64,000 bases of DNA, taken from the NCBI GenBank assembly GCA_947629685.1, contig CANREP010000004.1, positions 1-64,000 on the forward strand, given 5' to 3'. The notes under the pieces are model-generated. The model saw nothing but the letters and a program-made list of their open reading frames with translations, had not been told where the DNA came from and made no database searches. The translations under genes were made by a program, and so were the position numbers. Numbering within the stretch: position 1 is the first letter of the stretch; the number at the start of each line of letters is the position of its first letter. The stretch is from an uncultured Phascolarctobacterium sp. GTDB taxonomy: Bacteria; Bacillota; Negativicutes; Acidaminococcales; Acidaminococcaceae. This document shows, one piece after another, positions 16,704 to 24,557 of the stretch.

Positions 16704-17696
16704 TTATTTTTGCAGTGCTTCCCAAGACTGTTCAGCTTTATCTACGAATAATTTCTGGATAGCCGGGTTTTCTCCTAAGCCATGGATATAAGTATTTACC
16801 TTGAAGCCTTCTTTTTCCAGGATGGATTTATGCGAATCTTCTTCGCTGCCTGCCATATCGTTGTTGGCATGGTCGCCGGCAACCATCATCAGCGGCATGA
16901 TAGTAAGATTCTTAATCTTTTTAGCTTTCAGCTGCGGGATAACAGTTTCCAGGTGGGGCCAGCCTTCTACAGAATAAATGAAGACATTGTCATAGCCCAG
17001 TTCGTGCAGACGGTCCTGCATTACTGCATAATACGCATTGGCCGGATGGGGAGTACCGTGAGCCATAATCAGGATACCATCTTTTTTACCAAGTTTAGGG
17101 AACTGGGTAGACAGAGCCTGCATGGTTGCGGTAATGTCGTCATCCTGGCCTTCCTGCCCTTGCCAGTACATCAGCGGGGTGCCGATGGTCATTTTCTTGA
17201 AGTCGTTTTTATGCAGGTTGTAGACTGCTTCCTTATAGGCGTATTCCATGCCGGGGATAATATCCAGAGAAGCCAGTGCCACGCGGGTATAACCTTCTTT
17301 TTTCAGCTGTTCCAGCGCCTGCTCGGGAGTGGGGTATTCGATGCCCTCGTTGGCTTTGATACGGTCGATGATGATGTGGGAGGTAAAGGCAACCATGACT
17401 TTGGTATCAGGGTGTTTTGCCTGGATGGCCTGGACGGTTGCGTCGATAGTTTTTTCCCGGGTATCTTTAAAGGTGGTGCCGAAGCTCATGATCAGGATAG
17501 CATCCTTATCAGGCAGCTGCTGTAAAGCGGCTGTTTCATGGGTGCGTACGCCGATCTGGGTGGCCTGCAGTAACGCCGGGGTGGGGGCTTTGACTTCCTC
17601 GCTGAGACTGTAGGCTGCTTCTGCAGCAGGTACTGTGCCCAGCAGGGCAGCGCAGGTAAAGGTCATTACTGCTAATTTCTTCATACTGGATTTCAT
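16704..17696 (-). CDS. Exported CbiK-family chelatase
   Basis: A 330-residue CbiK paralogue with a clear Sec signal peptide (residues 1-29, Lys-rich start, hydrophobic core, cleavage near AEA-AY). The mature part keeps the chelatase motifs: ILIMSFGTTF, LIMAHGTP and VAGDHANNDM. Exported CbiK proteins are known (periplasmic CbiK of Desulfovibrio, outer-membrane IhtB of Porphyromonas) and are linked to haem or metal handling rather than classical B12 synthesis. It lies behind a long structured leader. AAAGGAG is 11 bases ahead of the ATG. The location implies a role in periplasmic cobalt, iron or tetrapyrrole capture (inference). Confidence 0.85.
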   Translation of the reverse strand: MKSSMKKLAVMTFTCAALLGTVPAAEAAYSLSEEVKAPTPALLQATQIGVRTHETAALQQLPDKDAILIMSFGTTFKDTREKTIDATVQAIQAKHPDTKVMVAFTSHIIIDRIKANEGIEYPTPEQALEQLKKEGYTRVALASLDIIPGMEYAYKEAVYNLHKNDFKKMTIGTPLMYWQGQEGQDDDITATMQALSTQFPKLGKKDGILIMAHGTPHPANAYYAVMQDRLHELGYDNVFIYSVEGWPHLETVIPQLKAKKIKNLTIMPLMMVAGDHANNDMAGSEEDSHKSILEKEGFKVNTYIHGLGENPAIQKLFVDKAEQSWEALQK

Positions 17697-17720
17697 TGTG
17701 CAAACACTCCTTTTTTATTG

Positions 17721-17910
17721 GCTGAATACGAACAGAGGAATAAAAAAACCTTGCCGGTACGGCAAGGGAAAAATATTTCTTCAATTTCCTCCCTATCGCT
17801 CGTAGATCAACGGTAAATATAGTAATGCAGGCCGGCTGCAGCAGCCGTTAGCGGCGGGACCGCGTCACAAAGGACTTAATATTCTAAAAAGAACCTGCTT
17901 CGTATTCAGC
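17721..17910 (-). ncRNA. Structured leader RNA, candidate cobalamin riboswitch
   Basis: The 190-base leader is closed by a perfect 12-base pairing: GCTGAATACGAA (17910-17899, RNA 5' end) with TTCGTATTCAGC (17732-17721). Inside lie a GCAGGTT element just after the first arm and a CGCGGTCCCGCCGCTAACGG block (rc of 17845-17864), which resembles the conserved core of cobalamin riboswitches, then GC-rich hairpins. Position, strand, length and the cobalt-chelatase target fit a cobalamin riboswitch, but some core consensus bases are not obvious, so the class is inferred. Confidence 0.5.
17742..17767 (-). terminator. Terminator hairpin inside the cbiK leader
   Basis: CCTTGCCG and CGGCAAGG with a 3-base loop (17749-17767) followed on the minus strand by T7. 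It lies before the 3' arm of the closing stem, so it may act as the expression switch for exported cbiK. Confidence 0.75.
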
Positions 17911-17923
17911 TTTAGATATTAAA

Positions 17924-17951
17924 ATTATAACATTTTTTATTGATAAGTCAA
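17924..17951 (-). promoter_or_regulatory. Promoter of the exported cbiK leader
   Basis: TTGACT (17951-17946), 16 bases, TATAAT (17929-17924) on the minus strand. The -35 lies in the imperfect palindrome TTGATAAGTCAA (17940-17951), a possible operator. Confidence 0.65.
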
Positions 17952-17991
17952 TAAAAATGATAACAGATTTTAATAATAAAAAACAACATAT

Positions 17992-18018
17992 AAAAACAGC
18001 TCTGCTTTAGCAGAGCTG
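17992..18018 (-). terminator. Terminator of the exported unknown gene
   Basis: CAGCTCTGC (17997-18005) and GCAGAGCTG (18010-18018) with a TTTA loop, then T5 on the minus strand. Confidence 0.85.
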
Positions 18019-18028
18019 CCTGAATATT

Positions 18029-18691
18029 TTATTTACCTTTTTTGATATTTTTCAGTAAATCCTTAGCGGAACGTTCCAACATACCGCTGGTATCATAGGT
18101 ACCGCCGCGCTCACGGGAGTCGCGGCTGTTGAAAATCATAGTGTCGGTTTCCGGGTCGTAGAGATTATAGATGATTTCCACATGGGAAGTGTAGTAGGTA
18201 GACTCAGGAACATAGACCTGATGAGTAACAGGAACGCTTACTTCGTTGTAATTACCGTTACTGTCTTTAACTTTTGTTTTGACGTAATCTACTTTATTGT
18301 CGAAATGTGCGGGAATAACAGTCGAAGAATAGCCCAGTTTATTGACTGTAATTTGCAGGTTGATGATTTTGGGTGTTTTCCGAGTCTTTTTGAAGAAAGA
18401 TGTCTGGCTGCCAGTAGCAGTATTTTTTTCGGCAGCGATATTTTCTGTGATTAAAAGGTTCTGTTTGGAGGCAGCTGCATAAAGAGCAGCCATGACATTT
18501 TGTTGGGCATTGTTTTCGGCAGTTAGATTTTCTACTGATTGGCTGTTATTAGTAAAATTAGTGACATTGATGGTAGTTATCTGGGTTAAGTCGTATTCGG
18601 GGTGTGTCCAGTGACTGGGAGAAGCAGAAGCGGTTAGTGTGAAAGACAGTAAAGCCAATACACAAGCCGTTAAAATAATTAGTTTTTTCAT
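18029..18691 (-). CDS. Exported protein of unknown function
   Basis: A 220-residue protein with a Sec signal peptide (about 1-23, cleavage near ASA-SP). The mature part has an Asn/Thr-rich start, a segment with alternating hydrophobic residues (IINLQITVNKLGYSSTVIPA, about 107-126), and a VEIIYNLYDPETDTMIFNSRDSR stretch reminiscent of lipoprotein-like domains that describe periplasmic assembly factors. The C-terminal RSAKDLLKNIKKGK is basic. I do not recognise the family. It is followed by its own terminator and lies just downstream of the DtxR-family regulator, 23 bases away, so both probably form one transcript under metal control (inference). Confidence 0.7.
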   Translation of the reverse strand: MKKLIILTACVLALLSFTLTASASPSHWTHPEYDLTQITTINVTNFTNNSQSVENLTAENNAQQNVMAALYAAASKQNLLITENIAAEKNTATGSQTSFFKKTRKTPKIINLQITVNKLGYSSTVIPAHFDNKVDYVKTKVKDSNGNYNEVSVPVTHQVYVPESTYYTSHVEIIYNLYDPETDTMIFNSRDSRERGGTYDTSGMLERSAKDLLKNIKKGK

Positions 18692-18714
18692 TGCGCACCT
18701 CTCTTATTATATTT

Positions 18715-19089
18715 TTAGATTTTCGGCTCAGCCAACAAGTTTTTGATACCGTTGAAAGTTTCCGGGCTGATGATATGCTCGATGCGGCAGGCATCCTTTT
18801 CGGCAATTTCTACGGGCACTTGGAGATATTCGTTGATGAAGCGTGTCAGCGTCACATGCCTGTCCAGTACGGAAGAAGCTTTGCGCATACCTGCTTCGGT
18901 CAGGTTGATTCTGCCGTCGGCTTCCATGGTGATATAGTTGTCGCGTTTTAGAATGCTCATGGCGCGGCTGACGCTGGCTTTAGTAAAGTTCATTTCCGTA
19001 GCGATATCGATAGAACGGACGCTGCCGTTACGCTGTTTCAGGATGAGGATGGTTTCCAGATAGTTTTCTCCGGACTCGAGCAAGGGCAT
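18715..19089 (-). CDS. DtxR/MntR-family metal-dependent regulator
   Basis: A 124-residue regulator with the DtxR-type N-terminal winged helix (SGENYLETILILKQRNGSVRS..., recognition region TKASVSRAMSILKR near residues 36-49) and a dimerisation/metal domain (HVTLTRFINEYLQV, EKDACRIEHIISPET). The Cys and His/Glu residues around 98-103 are the usual Mn/Fe ligands. It lacks the C-terminal SH3-like (FeoA) domain, like MntR. GGAGG precedes the ATG at 19089; a longer open frame upstream has no ribosome site. It may govern metal uptake genes nearby, such as the ABC operon. Confidence 0.85.
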   Translation of the reverse strand: MPLLESGENYLETILILKQRNGSVRSIDIATEMNFTKASVSRAMSILKRDNYITMEADGRINLTEAGMRKASSVLDRHVTLTRFINEYLQVPVEIAEKDACRIEHIISPETFNGIKNLLAEPKI

Positions 19090-19121
19090 GATAAGACCTC
19101 CGTACAAATTGTTATATATAT

Positions 19122-19149
19122 ATTTTAGCATAAGAAAAGAGATTGATAA
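19122..19149 (-). promoter_or_regulatory. Candidate promoter of the DtxR-family gene
   Basis: TGC-TAAAAT (-10 at 19127-19122, extended) with TTATCA (19149-19144) 16 bases upstream on the minus strand. Confidence 0.4.
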
Positions 19150-19178
19150 AGCAGTATCAGCGGCAGGATGCGATAGTG

Positions 19179-19184
19179 TATAAT
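19179..19184 (+). promoter_or_regulatory. -10 element of the FkbM gene
   Basis: TATAAT; an ATG at 19183 overlaps it, supporting translation from 19213 instead. The -35 is weak. Confidence 0.5.
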
Positions 19185-19212
19185 GATAGTTACAGAAAGA
19201 ACGGAGGTTATT

Positions 19213-20295
19213 ATGCTGGATTTTATTAAAGAAAAAAAGGATGTCTGGGAAAAACTGCTGACTGCGCGCAAGCCGATAATCCTGTACGGGATGGGCAACG
19301 GGGCTGATAAGATATTGGACTGGTGCGAGAGCAACGGTGTGCAGGTCAGCGGTATTTTTGCCAGCGACGGCTTTGTCCGTTATCAGCAGTTCAGAGGTTT
19401 TACCGTATGCAGTTATCAGGATATTATCGAACGCTTCGGAGAGAATATCCTGATTGTGCTTGCTTTTGCCAGCGAGCTGCCGGAGGTGCTGGCTAAATTC
19501 AGGGAACTGGCGGCCAGGCATGAAGTGCTGGCGCCGCATCTGCCTCTCTTTGCGGAGGAAGATACAGTTAGCTGGCAGTGGCTGGTAAAATATGCAAGCC
19601 AGCTGCAGCAGGTATATGACAAGCTGGCGGATGAACAGTCGCGTAAAGTATTTGCCGCTGCGCTGAATTATAAGCTCAGCGGCGATATTAAGTACCTGCT
19701 GGAGTGCGAAACTGAAAGGAGAGCAGATCTTACAACGCTGTTTACCTGGACTGACGACGAAGTATACCTTGATTTGGGCGCTTATAACGGCGATACAGTG
19801 CAGGAATTTTTGGAGCTTACCGGCGGCAGGTACCGTAAAATAATTGCTGTAGAGCCGGACAGACGTAATTTTAAGAAGCTGGAAAAATTACATGAAAAGC
19901 TGCGGAATAATTTTGTCACCTATCAGAAGGGGATATGGTCTCACAGTGAAGAAAAAGGTTTTTCCGACAGCGGCGGCAGACAGTCTACTTTGATGGCTGA
20001 ACAGAAAAAAATAGTTTCGGTTGATTCCATAGATAATCTGTGCTGTAATCAGATTATTACCTATATTAAAATGGACGTGGAAGGCGTGGAAAAAGAAGCG
20101 CTTGAGGGCGGCAGAGAGACGATTAGTAGTTGTAAACCCAAGATTATGGCGGCAGCCTACCATTATGATGCAGATATATTCCGGCTGCCGCTGCTGCTGT
20201 GGCAACTGGTACCGGAATATAAAATCTACCTGCGCAAACATCCTTATATACCAGCCTGGGAATTAAACTTTTTTGCCGCTATCAAGCGGGACTAA
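19213..20295 (+). CDS. FkbM-family methyltransferase
   Basis: A 360-residue protein. Residues about 1-110 look like a nucleotide-binding Rossmann domain of the kind fused to some FkbM enzymes (PIILYGMGNGADKIL). The SAM-dependent FkbM methyltransferase part runs from about 170: YLDLGAYNGDT (SAM loop), AVEPDRRNF, and IKMDVEGVEKEALEGG, the FkbM signature. It likely O-methylates a sugar or other small molecule, perhaps in envelope polysaccharide; the substrate cannot be read. ACGGAGG is directly before the ATG. It stands alone ahead of the iron transporter operon. Confidence 0.85.
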   Translation: MLDFIKEKKDVWEKLLTARKPIILYGMGNGADKILDWCESNGVQVSGIFASDGFVRYQQFRGFTVCSYQDIIERFGENILIVLAFASELPEVLAKFRELAARHEVLAPHLPLFAEEDTVSWQWLVKYASQLQQVYDKLADEQSRKVFAAALNYKLSGDIKYLLECETERRADLTTLFTWTDDEVYLDLGAYNGDTVQEFLELTGGRYRKIIAVEPDRRNFKKLEKLHEKLRNNFVTYQKGIWSHSEEKGFSDSGGRQSTLMAEQKKIVSVDSIDNLCCNQIITYIKMDVEGVEKEALEGGRETISSCKPKIMAAAYHYDADIFRLPLLLWQLVPEYKIYLRKHPYIPAWELNFFAAIKRD

Positions 20296-20503
20296 ATAAG
20301 TCCAAGCAGGACAAAATTTGCCAAATGTAATATGATGGTGGAATGTCTTTTTTAAAAGCGTTAAAGTGACATAATTTTATAAAAAATCGTAAAGATTTTG
20401 TAAACTGTAAGCAGGAAAAAATCTGCTTGAAGCGAAAATTAAAAAGGAAAGTATGTGTATTGTAGGCTATGAATGATAATTAAAAAAAAGAGGAGTGTTA
20501 ACA

Positions 20504-21538
20504 ATGAAAAAGTCTAAATGGATGTTAGGTGCTGCCGCTTTATTAGCTTTGTCCGTAGCTGTTGCAGGTTGCGGCGGCGACGACAAGAAAGCTGACAGCG
20601 GCAAAGGCGGTCCTGCCGGTGAAGTAATGGTTTATACCTCTATTTACCCGGACATTATCGACACTATGTGCAAACCAAATGTTGCCAAGGCTTTCCCGAA
20701 AATGAAAGTAAACTGGTTCCAGGGCGGTACTGAAAAAGTTATCACCAAGATCACTGGTGAAATCAAAGCTAAAAAGATTGCTGCCGATGCCCTGATGGTT
20801 GCAGATCCTTCTTATTATCTGAAACTTGACGAGCAGAAACTGCTGCTTCCTTATGTTTCTCCTGAAGCAAAGAATGTTATCAGTGATAAGGATAAAGAAG
20901 GCGCATGGACTGCAGTTCGTATCAGCAACATGATCATTGCCTACAATTCTGATAAACTGAAACCCGAAGATGCTCCGAAGACTTGGGAAGATCTGACCGA
21001 TCCGAAATGGAAAGGCAAAATCGCTATGCCCAACCCGATGCTGTCCGGCACCGCTTATGTTGCAGTAGGCGCTCTGGCTGACAAATATGGCTGGGAATAT
21101 TTCGATAAGCTGAAAGCAAATGGCATCCGCGTTGAAGAAGGTAACTCCGCAATCCAGAACAAACTGCTGACCGGCGAATATGCCGCAGCTATGATTTTGG
21201 AAGAAAATATCCTGAAACTTGCCAATACTAAGAACGAGCCTTTGAAAGTATCCTATCCTGAAGACGGCGTAGTAATGGTTCCGTCTCCGATTGCTATCTT
21301 CAATACCACCAAGAATCCTGATGGCGCGAAAGCACTTGTTGACTGGTGGCTGTCCAAAGAAGGTCAGGAAGCAGTTGTTAAAGGCTGGATGCACTCTGTA
21401 CGCGGAGACGTGCCTGCTCCGAAAGGCGCTCCTGAAACCAAGAAACTGGTAGAAGGCGCAATCAAGGTTGACTGGAAGAAACTGGCTGACAATAATGCCG
21501 AAATTAAGGAAGAATTCCGTAAGAGAGTTATGGAATAA
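20504..21538 (+). CDS. Ferric-iron-type ABC transporter substrate-binding lipoprotein
   Basis: A 344-residue binding protein with a lipoprotein signal (lipobox AVAGC, Cys23). The mature domain is a type 1/FbpA-like solute-binding protein (VMVYTSIYPDIID, KIAMPNPMLSGTAYV, EGVNSAIQNKL-like region, PSPIAIFNTTKNPDGAK). Such proteins deliver ferric iron, or polyamine/thiamine/phosphonate in related branches, to the ABC permease that follows. AGGAG lies 8 bases ahead of the ATG. About 200 bases upstream are gene-free and hold an AT-rich region with a Fur-like GATAATT near 20475, which is weak evidence for iron control. Confidence 0.85.
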   Translation: MKKSKWMLGAAALLALSVAVAGCGGDDKKADSGKGGPAGEVMVYTSIYPDIIDTMCKPNVAKAFPKMKVNWFQGGTEKVITKITGEIKAKKIAADALMVADPSYYLKLDEQKLLLPYVSPEAKNVISDKDKEGAWTAVRISNMIIAYNSDKLKPEDAPKTWEDLTDPKWKGKIAMPNPMLSGTAYVAVGALADKYGWEYFDKLKANGIRVEEGNSAIQNKLLTGEYAAAMILEENILKLANTKNEPLKVSYPEDGVVMVPSPIAIFNTTKNPDGAKALVDWWLSKEGQEAVVKGWMHSVRGDVPAPKGAPETKKLVEGAIKVDWKKLADNNAEIKEEFRKRVME

Positions 21539-21576
21539 GCTGCCAAAATTTATTGCACAAATTAGGTAGTCTGGCG

Positions 21577-21609
21577 AAAAACAGGGACGTTCTTACGTTC
21601 CCTGTTTTT
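21577..21609 (+). terminator. Attenuating terminator after the binding-protein gene
   Basis: AAAAACAGGGA-GT and AC-TCCCTGTTTTT form a strong hairpin between the binding-protein gene and the permease. Partial read-through would give more binding protein than membrane parts, a common arrangement. Confidence 0.8.
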
Positions 21610-21674
21610 CCTGCGTTATAAAAGTAAGTGTTTTTCCTCCGGCTTTATGTACAGAAAGGAGTATTTTTTAATTT

Positions 21675-23342
21675 ATGGGAAGAATTAACAGCAAATTCTT
21701 AGTCATTGCGTTTTCCGTACTGATGCTGATATATTTTGTAATATTCCCTATGGGCGTGCTGCTTTATGACAGCATTATCTATAACGGCAGTATCAATTTT
21801 GAAAATTATCGTAATGTTTACAGCCAGGATGTCAACTGGCGGGCGCTGACCAATACTATCAATCTTTCGCTTCTGGTAATGGTTGCCAGCGTCATCATCA
21901 CTTTTCCTCTGGCCTGGCTGGTAGGACGTACCGATATGCCGGGTAAGAAAACATATCGCACGCTGCTGGTTTCCAGTTATATGATCCCGCCCTATGTGGG
22001 CGCTATTGCGTGGGTGCAGCTGCTGAATCCCAGCGTCGGCTATATGAATAATATCTTTAAGGTATTATTCGGCCTTGAGCAGGCTCCCTTTGATATTTAC
22101 ACTATGGGCGGACTGGCATGGGTACTGACGCTGTTTTATTCTCCTTTTGCGTTTATCACTATTTCCCGCGCCATGGAGAAAATGGATCCTACGCTGGAAG
22201 AAGCCGCCAGGGTATCCGGCGCTTCGCCGCTGCGTACGCTGCTTGACGTTACCCTGCCGCTGATGGCTCCCAGTATCTTTGCCGGCGGCCTCCTGGTATT
22301 TATTGCGGCCGGCAGCTGCTTCGGTATTCCTGCTATCGTCGGTATGCCTGGTAATATCGAGGTAATGACCACCCGTATCGTGACTTATATCTATATGGGC
22401 GATGTAGACGGTGTGCGTGACGCTACTGCGCTGGCTGCTTCGCTGATGTTTTTAGCTAACTTCCTGCTGTTCTTCATGACCTGGGTAGTAGGGCGCAAGG
22501 ACTATACTACTATCAGCGGCAAGAGTACCCGTCCGAATATCGTTGAACTGGGCAAATGGAAATGGCCTGCTTTCTGTGCCGTAGGCGCTTACAGCATGAT
22601 TTCCGTTATTATCCCGCTGGGTTCCATCGTTCTCACTTCTCTAATCAAGAGTATGTCTAAGCCGATTACACTGGACAATCTGGGCTTTGACGCCTGGATA
22701 CCGGTTATCAGCAGCTCCCAGTACATGGAAAGCATCTGGAATTCCGTTGTCTACGCAGTAATTGCCGCTACTATCGGCACGCTGCTTTCGTTGTTTGTTG
22801 CTTATCTTGCTGTTAAGACCCATGTTAAGGGACGCAGCATTCCTGACCTGCTGACCGTTATCGGCGGCAGTACGCCGAGCATTGTTATCGCTTTGGCGTT
22901 GGTTGTTACTTTCTCCGGCAATTTCGGACTGAATCTGTATTCTACCATGTGGATACTGGTAGTCAGCTACCTGGTAAAATATATGACTATGTCCGTACGT
23001 ACCATTGCCGCTTCTCTGAGCCAGGTACATATTTCTCTGGAAGAGGCGGCGCTGAATTCCGGCGCTAACTGGCTGAGATGCTGCAAGGACATCATCATGC
23101 CGCTCATTGCTCCGTCAATCATTGCAGGTTGGTTCCTGATCTTTATGCCGTCATTTTACGAGCTGACCATGTCATTGCTCCTGTACGGCAGCGATACCAA
23201 GACCATCGGCGTACTGCTGTATGAACTGCAGACTTATGCCGATACCCAGAATGCTTCCGTACTGTCGGTAATCATCCTGGCTATCGTATTGATCGGTAAC
23301 CTGATTCTTAATAAACTGAGCAAGGGCAATGTTGGTATTTAA
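21675..23342 (+). CDS. ABC transporter permease, fused two-domain FbpB type
   Basis: A 555-residue inner-membrane protein with about twelve hydrophobic segments, two BPD_transp_1 domains in tandem. Each half holds an EAA loop for the ATPase: LEEAARVSGASPLRTLLDV (about 173-191) and LEEAALNSGANWLRCCKDI (about 454-472). Fused permeases of this type belong to ferric iron (FbpB/AfuB) and related 2-aminoethylphosphonate systems. The AAAGGAG site is 13 bases ahead of the ATG, a little far. Part of the SBP-permease-ATPase operon. Confidence 0.9.
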   Translation: MGRINSKFLVIAFSVLMLIYFVIFPMGVLLYDSIIYNGSINFENYRNVYSQDVNWRALTNTINLSLLVMVASVIITFPLAWLVGRTDMPGKKTYRTLLVSSYMIPPYVGAIAWVQLLNPSVGYMNNIFKVLFGLEQAPFDIYTMGGLAWVLTLFYSPFAFITISRAMEKMDPTLEEAARVSGASPLRTLLDVTLPLMAPSIFAGGLLVFIAAGSCFGIPAIVGMPGNIEVMTTRIVTYIYMGDVDGVRDATALAASLMFLANFLLFFMTWVVGRKDYTTISGKSTRPNIVELGKWKWPAFCAVGAYSMISVIIPLGSIVLTSLIKSMSKPITLDNLGFDAWIPVISSSQYMESIWNSVVYAVIAATIGTLLSLFVAYLAVKTHVKGRSIPDLLTVIGGSTPSIVIALALVVTFSGNFGLNLYSTMWILVVSYLVKYMTMSVRTIAASLSQVHISLEEAALNSGANWLRCCKDIIMPLIAPSIIAGWFLIFMPSFYELTMSLLLYGSDTKTIGVLLYELQTYADTQNASVLSVIILAIVLIGNLILNKLSKGNVGI

Positions 23343-23358
23343 CGAAGGAGTGTAATCT

Positions 23359-24405
23359 ATGTCTGAAGTACGTATTGAACATGTTTATAAAAGATTTGGT
23401 AAAGTAACTGCTGTTAATGATTTTGACCTGGTTGTAAAGGACGGCGAATTTGTCTCCATCCTCGGTCCTTCCGGCTGCGGCAAGACCACTACCCTGCGTA
23501 TGATCGCAGGTTTTGAGCGCGCTACGGAAGGCGAGATCTATATCGGCGATGCCTGCGTAAGTTCTTCTGTACAGGGCAGTTTTACTCCGCCGGAAAAACG
23601 CGACATCGGTATGGTATTCCAGTCCTATGCGGTATGGCCTCATATGACGGTAGAGGAAAATGTCGCTTATCCGCTGAAAATCCAGAAAGTGCCCAAAGAA
23701 GAGAGAATGAAACGGGTGCAGGAAATGTTGGAGCTGGTACACCTTGGCGAATACGGCAAGCGTTATCCCCATCAGTTGTCCGGCGGTCAGCAGCAGCGTG
23801 TGGCACTGGCCCGCGCCCTGGTTGCTCAGCCGGGACTCTTGCTGCTTGACGAGCCTTTGTCTAATCTGGATGCTAAGCTGCGTGAAAGTATGCGCTTTGA
23901 AATCCTGTCTATCCAGAAGAAGCTGGGTATCACTGTTGTCTACGTAACCCATGACCAGAGCGAAGCTATGGCAATGAGCGACCGTGTAGTAGTTATGAGT
24001 AAGGGCGTTGTGCAGCAGATCGGCGCCCCCCATGAAATTTATACTACGCCGGCTAATAAGATGGTGGCTGACTTTATCGGCCTGGTTAACTTCATGGACG
24101 GCGAAGTCAAGGGCGACCGTGTCTTCATCAAAGGTACGGATATATCTTTTGCCAACTCTGCCGATGTCAGCGGCGAAGCAGTTATTGCCGTGCGCCCGGA
24201 AAACATCACCATGTCCCTCAGCGGCGGCTTGATTAAAGGCGTGCTGGAACATCGCTTCTATCTGGGCGATGCTGTGGATTACCGCATTAAAGTAGGCGAC
24301 CATGATGTGCGCGTAATTGAAAAAGGTGCAGACTTACATAAGTTTAAAGATGGGGACACCGTATATCTCGACTTTGAACAGGTAATGATTTTTGCCCGTG
24401 ACTGA
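23359..24405 (+). CDS. ABC transporter ATP-binding protein, FbpC/PotA type
   Basis: A 348-residue ATPase. Walker A GPSGCGKTT (about 37-45), signature LSGGQQQRVALARAL (about 140-154), Walker B LLLLDEPLSNLDA (about 161-173) and the switch His in VTHDQ are intact. The C-terminal third is a TOBE-type regulatory domain, as in iron and polyamine ATPases. It energises the permease encoded 16 bases upstream. AAGGAG precedes the ATG. Confidence 0.92.
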   Translation: MSEVRIEHVYKRFGKVTAVNDFDLVVKDGEFVSILGPSGCGKTTTLRMIAGFERATEGEIYIGDACVSSSVQGSFTPPEKRDIGMVFQSYAVWPHMTVEENVAYPLKIQKVPKEERMKRVQEMLELVHLGEYGKRYPHQLSGGQQQRVALARALVAQPGLLLLDEPLSNLDAKLRESMRFEILSIQKKLGITVVYVTHDQSEAMAMSDRVVVMSKGVVQQIGAPHEIYTTPANKMVADFIGLVNFMDGEVKGDRVFIKGTDISFANSADVSGEAVIAVRPENITMSLSGGLIKGVLEHRFYLGDAVDYRIKVGDHDVRVIEKGADLHKFKDGDTVYLDFEQVMIFARD

Positions 24406-24412
24406 TAAATAT

Positions 24413-24452
24413 AAAAAATCCGTAAAGGCTGACAGGTCTTTACGGATTTTTT
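24413..24452 (+). terminator. Terminator of the ABC transporter operon
   Basis: A 15-base stem (AAAAAATCCGTAAAG, 24413-24427; complement 24438-24452) followed by T-rich sequence. Confidence 0.88.
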
Positions 24453-24528
24453 GTTTGTGAGAAGAAAAATATTTATGTCTTGGCAAGAATTTATGGACAG
24501 CGATAAACAACGCCGCTTGCAGGTATGC

Positions 24529-24534
24529 TATAAT
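24529..24534 (+). promoter_or_regulatory. Extended -10 promoter of the second binding lipoprotein
   Basis: TGC-TATAAT with no good -35, 24 bases ahead of the ATG at 24558. Confidence 0.5.
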
Positions 24535-24557
24535 GAAAGGCAGAAAGGCGGAATAAA

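Larger units (their letters stand above)
17697..18028. other. Non-coding leader and promoter region of exported cbiK
   Basis: About 330 bases without a gene. From right to left on the minus strand it holds the terminator of the upstream unknown gene (17992-18018), a promoter (17951-17924), the structured leader (17910-17721) and the ribosome site of exported cbiK. Confidence 0.7.

Noticed and set aside
20296..20503. Clear Fur box ahead of the iron-type ABC operon
   Set aside because: Only a partial match (GATAATT near 20475) was seen; not enough for a call.
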